A stretch of DNA of 9,877 bases from AC-32 sp035455605. GTDB lineage: Bacteria > Actinomycetota > Thermoleophilia > Gaiellales > Gaiellaceae. A program made the translations under genes and the position numbers. The stretch covers positions 1 through 9,877 of the forward strand of contig DATIER010000035.1 of NCBI GenBank assembly GCA_035455605.1, read 5' to 3'. Shown here one piece after another: positions 6,420-9,877 of the stretch. Below the pieces are notes generated by a model. The model did not search any database. It was given only the letters and a program-made list of their open reading frames with translations, and was not told the DNA's origin. Position 1 is the stretch's first letter. Each line of letters opens with the position of its first letter.

Positions 6420-7706
6420 ATGCTGCAGCTCGTCAACGTCGGTCAGAAGTCGCTCGCGGACTACGCCACGATCGCGACCCGCGGGCTGATGGAGGACATC
6501 CGGCGGCTCGCCGAGCCGCTGCGCGGGAAGCGGCTGGTGCACCTGTCGGCGACGGCGTTCGGGGGCGGCGTGGCGGAGATCAACTACGCGCTCGTGCCGC
6601 TGATGCGCGACGCGGGGCTCGACGCCGAGTGGCGGATCATCGCCGGCGCGGAGGAGTTCTTCGCCGTCACCAAGACGATCCACAACGCGCTCCAGGGCGA
6701 CCCGCTCGGCCTGAGCGCGACGCAGATCGAGGTCTACCGTCGCTTCCAGGAGCTGAACGCGGAGCAGTTCGTCGACGAGTACGACTACGTCCTCGTCCAC
6801 GACCCGCAGCCGGCGGGGCTGATCGAGCACTTTCCCGGCAGCCGCGCGCGCTGGATCTGGCGCTGCCACATCGATCTCTCGCAGCCGAACCGCGAGGTGC
6901 TCGGCTTCCTGCTCCCGTGGCTCGGCCGCTACGACGCCGCGATCTTCCACATGCAGGAGTACGTCCCGAACGGGGCGCAGATCGCGCCGGCATTCATCTG
7001 GCCGCCCGCGATCGATCCGCTCACGCCGAAGAACATGGCGCTCTCGCCCGAGGACGCCGCGTACATCGTCGACCAGTTCGGGATCGACGTCGAGCGGCCC
7101 CTGCTGACGCAGGTCTCGCGCTTCGATCCCTGGAAGGACCCGCTCGGCGTGATCGACGCGTACCGGCTCGTGAAGGCCGAGCACCCGGACGTGCAGCTCG
7201 CGCTCGTCGGCTCGATGGCGCACGACGATCCGGAGGGCTGGGACTACTACAACCGCACCGTCACGTACGCGGCAGGCGATCCGGACGTCTACATCCTCAG
7301 CAACCTGAACAACATCGGCTCGGTCGAGGTGAACGCCTTCCAGGTGCACTCCTCGGCGGTGATCCAGAAGTCGACCAAGGAGGGGTTCGGGCTGACCGTG
7401 ACCGAGGCGCTCTGGAAGACGCGGCCGACGGTCGCGAGCCGCGTCGGCGGGATCGTGGCGCAGGTCCAGGACGGCGAGTCTGGCTGGCTCGTCGACCCGC
7501 ACTCGCCGGAAGAGTGCGCCGGGGCGTGCATCGAGATCCTGGACGACCCGGCGGCGGCACGGCAGCGCGCCCTCCGCGGCAAGGAGTACGTCCGGCGGAA
7601 CTTCCTCATGCCCCGCCTGCTGCGCGACTGGCTCGTGCTGTTGAACAAGCTCGACGGCAACGACACGGCGGGAGCCGAGGTGACCGCGGCCGCCGCCGCC
7701 TCGTAA
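6420..7706 (+). CDS. treT: Trehalose synthase, TreT-type GT4 glycosyltransferase
   Basis: 428 residues, typical for TreT, the retaining glycosyltransferase that joins NDP-glucose and glucose into trehalose in one cytoplasmic step; the enzyme is known from thermophilic archaea and Rubrobacter. N-terminal features include VHLSATAFGGGVAEINYALV (the Gly-rich acceptor-side loop), EWRIIAGAEEFFAVTKTIHN, VHDPQPAGLI and WRCHIDLSQPN. The C-terminal Rossmann half shows QVSRFDPWKDPLGVIDAYRL and the GT4 E-x7-E pair, Glu321 and Glu329, in KEGFGLTVTEALW, followed by TVASRVGGIVAQVQDGESGW. The ATG at 6420 is supported by the TATTCT box just upstream. The next gene, 37 nt downstream, encodes a GT20 protein, so two trehalose-type routes lie side by side. 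Natural direction (synthesis or breakdown) and the sugar nucleotide cannot be read from sequence. A related GT4 such as trehalose phosphorylase is the main alternative, but the motifs favour TreT. Confidence 0.88.
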   Translation: MLQLVNVGQKSLADYATIATRGLMEDIRRLAEPLRGKRLVHLSATAFGGGVAEINYALVPLMRDAGLDAEWRIIAGAEEFFAVTKTIHNALQGDPLGLSATQIEVYRRFQELNAEQFVDEYDYVLVHDPQPAGLIEHFPGSRARWIWRCHIDLSQPNREVLGFLLPWLGRYDAAIFHMQEYVPNGAQIAPAFIWPPAIDPLTPKNMALSPEDAAYIVDQFGIDVERPLLTQVSRFDPWKDPLGVIDAYRLVKAEHPDVQLALVGSMAHDDPEGWDYYNRTVTYAAGDPDVYILSNLNNIGSVEVNAFQVHSSAVIQKSTKEGFGLTVTEALWKTRPTVASRVGGIVAQVQDGESGWLVDPHSPEECAGACIEILDDPAAARQRALRGKEYVRRNFLMPRLLRDWLVLLNKLDGNDTAGAEVTAAAAAS

Positions 7707-7720
7707 CGGCTTTCGCGGGC

Positions 7721-7754
7721 GGCAGGCCGGGTAGGGTGGCCGGGTGGCAGGCCG
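7721..7754 (+). repeat. Interleaved direct repeats around the GT20 -10 box
   Basis: GGCAGGCCG occurs at 7721-7729 and 7746-7754. GGCCGGGT occurs at 7725-7732 and 7738-7745, a 13-nt period. The copies bracket the TAGGGT box and the GTG start. They may be a regulator site or a chance product of GC-rich sequence. Confidence 0.3.
7732..7737 (+). promoter_or_regulatory. Candidate -10 box (TAGGGT) for the GT20 gene
   Basis: TAGGGT ends 6 nt before the GTG at 7744, the spacing expected when transcription begins on the first base of the start codon. It would give the GT20 gene a promoter separate from that of treT. Confidence 0.45.
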
Positions 7755-9210
7755 CCGAAAGCTGATCGTGGTCTCGAACCGCGGCCCAGTGACGTACGCG
7801 CGGGGGCCGGGCGGCGAGCGCCTCGCGCGCCGCGGCGGAGGGGGCCTGGTGACGGCGCTGCGCAGCCTCGTCTCGCATCACGACGTCGTCTGGATCGCCG
7901 CCGCGATCAGCGACGAGGACCGCGCGGTCGCCGCGGAGACCGGCGGCGCCGCCGTCGACGAGCTGGCATGGGACGGCTCGCCATTCCGGCTGCGGCTCGT
8001 CGCGCACGACGAGGCGGCGTACGACTGGTACTACAACGTCGTCGCGAACCCGATGCTGTGGTTCCTGCAGCACTACCTGTGGCAGCTCGCGTACGACCCG
8101 AGCGTCGACATCGCCTTCCGCAACGCCTGGGACGAGGGCTACGCGCGCGTGAACCAGGGCTTCGCCGACGCCGTGCTGGAGGAGTTGAGGGCCGAGCCCG
8201 AGGCCGCGGTCTTCTTCCACGACTACCACCTTTACCTCGCGCCGCGGCTCGTGCGGGAGCAGGCGCCCGACGCGTTGCTCGCGCACTTCGTACACATCCC
8301 GTGGCCGCAGACCGACTACTGGCACGTCCTGCCGGACTCGATCCGCCGCGCGGTCCACGAGGGCCTGCTCGCGAACGACGTCGTCGGCTTCCACACGCGC
8401 CAGTGGGGCCTCAACTTCATGCGCGCCGCGATCGACCTCGCCGGCGCCGACGCGGACTTCGCGGCCGGGGTCGTCTCGCATGCCGGCCAGGCCACGACCG
8501 TCAGCGCCCATCCGATCTCGGTCGACCCGGACGAGTTCGACGAGCTCGCCTCGAGCGAGGCGGTGCTCGAGGCGGAGCGCGAGCTGGTCGCGCGCCGGCC
8601 GGAGAAGGTCGTCCTGCGGGTCGACCGCACCGACCCCTCGAAGAACATCGTCCGCGGCTTCCGGGCGTTCGAGCTGTACCTCGACGCCCATCCCGAGATG
8701 CACCGGCGCGTCGGGATGCTCGCGCTGCTCGACCCGTCGCGGCAGGACATCCCCGAGTACGCGGAGTACCTCGGCGCGATCCAGCGCGCGGCGCGCCGCG
8801 TGAACGACCGCTTCCAGCAGGGCGGCTGGACGCCCATCGAGCTCGTGATCGAGGACGACTTCGCCTCCTCGGTCGCCGCGTACAAGCAGTTCGACGCCCT
8901 GTTCGTGAACGCGATCTTCGACGGCATGAACCTGGTCGCGAAGGAGGCGCCCCTCGTCAACGAGCGCGACGGCGTGCTGATCCTGTCGGAGAACGCGGGC
9001 GCGCACGCCGAGCTCGGCGACTGGGCGCTGACCGTCAACCCGTTCGACGTGGCCGGGCAGGCGGACGCGATCCACCGGGCGCTGACGATGCCCGAGGCCG
9101 AGCGGCGTGAGCGGCTGGCCTCGATCCGCGGGCACGTCCGCGACCACGACGTCTCGGCGTGGATCGCGGCGCAGCTCGAGGACCTCGACCGCTGCCGAGC
9201 GCAGGTCTAG
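7744..9210 (+). CDS. GT20 protein, trehalose-6-phosphate synthase-like (variant loop)
   Basis: 488 residues, the length of a single-domain OtsA; no phosphatase domain is attached and no otsB is visible. OtsA makes trehalose-6-phosphate from UDP- or other NDP-glucose and glucose-6-phosphate. Fold motifs run in order: LIVVSNRGPV at the N-terminus, the GGGGLVTAL loop, YYNVVANPMLWFLQHYLW, HDYHLYLAPRLV (His159, Asp160), HFVHIPWPQTDYWHVLP, VVGFHTRQWG, and FDGMNLVAKEAPLVNERDG. The phosphate-binding loop, usually [VI][DE]RLDYxKG, reads VDRTDPSKN here: Arg295 and Lys300 remain, but LDY has become TDP and KG has become KN. The acceptor or product may therefore differ from OtsA, for instance a GT20 relative such as VldE-type pseudoglycosyltransferases or another sugar-phosphate synthase. 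The GTG at 7744 is supported by a TAGGGT box 6 nt upstream and the usual short N-terminus. The stop shares a CTAG with the convergent gene. Confidence 0.88.
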   Translation: MAGRRKLIVVSNRGPVTYARGPGGERLARRGGGGLVTALRSLVSHHDVVWIAAAISDEDRAVAAETGGAAVDELAWDGSPFRLRLVAHDEAAYDWYYNVVANPMLWFLQHYLWQLAYDPSVDIAFRNAWDEGYARVNQGFADAVLEELRAEPEAAVFFHDYHLYLAPRLVREQAPDALLAHFVHIPWPQTDYWHVLPDSIRRAVHEGLLANDVVGFHTRQWGLNFMRAAIDLAGADADFAAGVVSHAGQATTVSAHPISVDPDEFDELASSEAVLEAERELVARRPEKVVLRVDRTDPSKNIVRGFRAFELYLDAHPEMHRRVGMLALLDPSRQDIPEYAEYLGAIQRAARRVNDRFQQGGWTPIELVIEDDFASSVAAYKQFDALFVNAIFDGMNLVAKEAPLVNERDGVLILSENAGAHAELGDWALTVNPFDVAGQADAIHRALTMPEAERRERLASIRGHVRDHDVSAWIAAQLEDLDRCRAQV

Positions 9211-9500
9211 GCGGCCAGACCGTCCTTCTCGACCACGAGGTAGCCGTCACGGCGGGCGACGACGCGCTCGGCGTCGACCCGCTCGTGCCCGGGCTTGACG
9301 AAGAACCAGTCGTTGCGCGCCCGGATCTCGCGGTAGTCGTCGAGGGAGATCGACACCTTCTCGAAGCAGGTCTCGTCCCCGCACTCGCAGACCCATTCCG
9401 GATCGGGGCCCGACTGGAAGCCGGCCTGCATCTGCGCGACGCGCTCGTTGACCTCGCGGAAGAGCTTCTCGTTCTCCTCGATTCGCCTGACCCGGTCCAT
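9207..9500 (-). CDS. Conserved small protein with CxCx4C motif, function unknown
   Basis: 97 residues from the ATG at 9500. The N-terminal third is a charged likely helix (IEENEKLFREVNERVAQMQ), followed by VCECGDETCFEKV with Cys38, Cys40 and Cys45, then SISLDDYREIRARNDWFFVKPGHE, and ending YLVVEKDGLAA. It has no signal peptide or membrane segment and is probably cytoplasmic. I recall similar small proteins, combining a LFREVNER helix, a CEC motif and a PGHE segment, as common hypothetical proteins in Thermoleophilia-type actinobacteria; this is memory, not a search. Three cysteines plus a nearby His could bind a metal or take part in redox chemistry, but no function is assigned. The codons follow the GC bias of the neighbours. 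A TAGGAT box lies 12 nt upstream. Its stop lies on the CTAG that also ends the GT20 gene. Confidence 0.83.
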   Translation of the reverse strand: MDRVRRIEENEKLFREVNERVAQMQAGFQSGPDPEWVCECGDETCFEKVSISLDDYREIRARNDWFFVKPGHERVDAERVVARRDGYLVVEKDGLAA

Positions 9501-9512
9501 CCTCCGCGGTCG

Positions 9513-9518
9513 ATCCTA
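9513..9518 (-). promoter_or_regulatory. Candidate -10 box (TAGGAT, minus strand) for the 97-residue gene
   Basis: Read on the minus strand, 9518-9513 is TAGGAT, 12 nt before the ATG at 9500, predicting a leader of about five bases. It faces away from an identical hexamer at 9531-9536. Confidence 0.45.
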
Positions 9519-9530
9519 CCCCGGCGGGAC

Positions 9531-9536
9531 TAGGAT
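9531..9536 (+). promoter_or_regulatory. Candidate -10 box (TAGGAT) for the aldehyde dehydrogenase gene
   Basis: TAGGAT ends 6 nt before the GTG at 9543, consistent with a leaderless message. Only 12 bp separate it from the opposing TAGGAT at 9513-9518, so the -35 zones of the two divergent promoters would overlap each other's -10 region. Confidence 0.45.
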
Positions 9537-9542
9537 CCCTCG

Positions 9543-9877
9543 GTGGTCAGCCACGCCCCGTCCGAGGAGCTGCGGCCGGTCGACCCGGCGACGCTGGAGG
9601 AGCTCGGGTCGGTCGCGGTCTCGCCGCCGGAGGCGGTTGCCGAAGCCGTCTCGGAGGCGAGGGTCGCGGCCGAGCGCTGGGCGCAGTCGAGCTTCGCGGA
9701 GCGGCGCGCGCTGCTCGGGGTGGTCGCGCAGGAGGTGCTGGCGCAGGCCGACCAGCTCGCGGTGACGGTGACGGCTGAGAGCGGCAAGCCGCTGGTCGAG
9801 TCGTACACCGCCGAGCTGTTCGTCGCGCTCGACAACATCCTCTGGGCCGCGGCGAACGCCGGGGCCGTCCTGCGCCC
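9543..9877 (+). CDS. Aldehyde dehydrogenase family protein, N-terminal part (cut by window edge)
   Basis: The GTG at 9543 opens a frame of 111 full codons that is still open at the right edge. The N-terminus (LRPVDPATLEELGSVAVSPP) resembles the NPATGE-type opening strand of NAD(P)-dependent aldehyde dehydrogenases. It continues with AVAEAVSEARVAAERWAQSS, FAERRALLGVVAQEVLAQAD, and VTVTAESGKPLVESYTAELF, then LDNILWAAANAGAVLR, which corresponds to the first helical part of the NAD-binding domain. The catalytic Cys and Glu lie outside the window, so substrate class cannot be assigned. The start is chosen from the TAGGAT box 6 nt upstream; no Shine-Dalgarno sequence is present. It is divergent from the 97-residue gene. 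Confidence 0.87.
   Translation, partial: MVSHAPSEELRPVDPATLEELGSVAVSPPEAVAEAVSEARVAAERWAQSSFAERRALLGVVAQEVLAQADQLAVTVTAESGKPLVESYTAELFVALDNILWAAANAGAVLR

Noticed and set aside
3692..6436. A 914-codon open frame on the minus strand
   Set aside because: It lies opposite the kinase, protease and RsbW-like genes, whose domains are clear. Its translation is Arg/Ala/Asp-rich low complexity, as expected from the complement of GC-rich coding DNA.
6366..9147. Two long minus-strand open frames opposite treT and the GT20 gene
   Set aside because: Both are compositional shadows of well-supported genes and have no recognisable motif.
1..9877. CRISPR arrays, insertion sequences, tRNA or rRNA genes, phage or defence genes
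   Set aside because: No regularly spaced repeats, transposase motifs, tRNA-like cloverleaf or rRNA segments were seen; the window is densely filled with ordinary coding sequence.

Overview
The window is very GC-rich, with strong G/C third-position bias and long spurious open frames opposite most genes. GTG starts are common, and most genes lack a Shine-Dalgarno sequence and instead have a TANNNT box 6-12 nt before the start codon. With a class E-type sortase, a TreT-type trehalose synthase and an RsbW-like kinase, this suggests a high-GC actinobacterium. My best guess is the Thermoleophilia/Rubrobacteria side of the phylum; that placement is inference, with no rRNA or marker gene in view.

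Left block (1-2477, minus strand): a large membrane protein with a peptidase M28-like domain, followed by a sortase that runs off the left edge. They overlap by four bases (ATGA). The M28 domain has lost most of its metal-binding and catalytic residues and looks like a pseudo-peptidase.

Centre (2528-6382, plus strand): an OmpR-type response regulator and a HAMP/HisKA sensor kinase overlapping by four bases, then a membrane-anchored HtrA-type serine protease with a PDZ domain, then an RsbW/SpoIIAB-like GHKL protein. This reads as an envelope-stress and general-stress cluster. The regulator and the M28 gene diverge from a 50-bp gap holding a symmetric -10 box and a perfect inverted repeat.

Right block (6420-9877): a TreT-type GT4 trehalose synthase, then a GT20 protein of the trehalose-6-phosphate synthase fold whose key loop is non-canonical. 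A convergent 97-residue protein with a CxCx4C motif shares its stop palindrome (CTAG) with the GT20 gene. A divergent aldehyde dehydrogenase gene is cut by the right edge.

Together the genes suggest a stress island: the two-component system may sense envelope damage, HtrA would handle damaged exported protein, the RsbW-like protein may feed a partner-switching sigma circuit, and the glycosyltransferases would make the compatible solute trehalose or a relative. I see no tRNA, rRNA, CRISPR array, insertion sequence or phage gene. The strongest leads are the degenerate M28 protein coupled to a sortase, the variant GT20, the symmetric promoter with its adjacent palindrome, and a G9 tract inside the sensor kinase.
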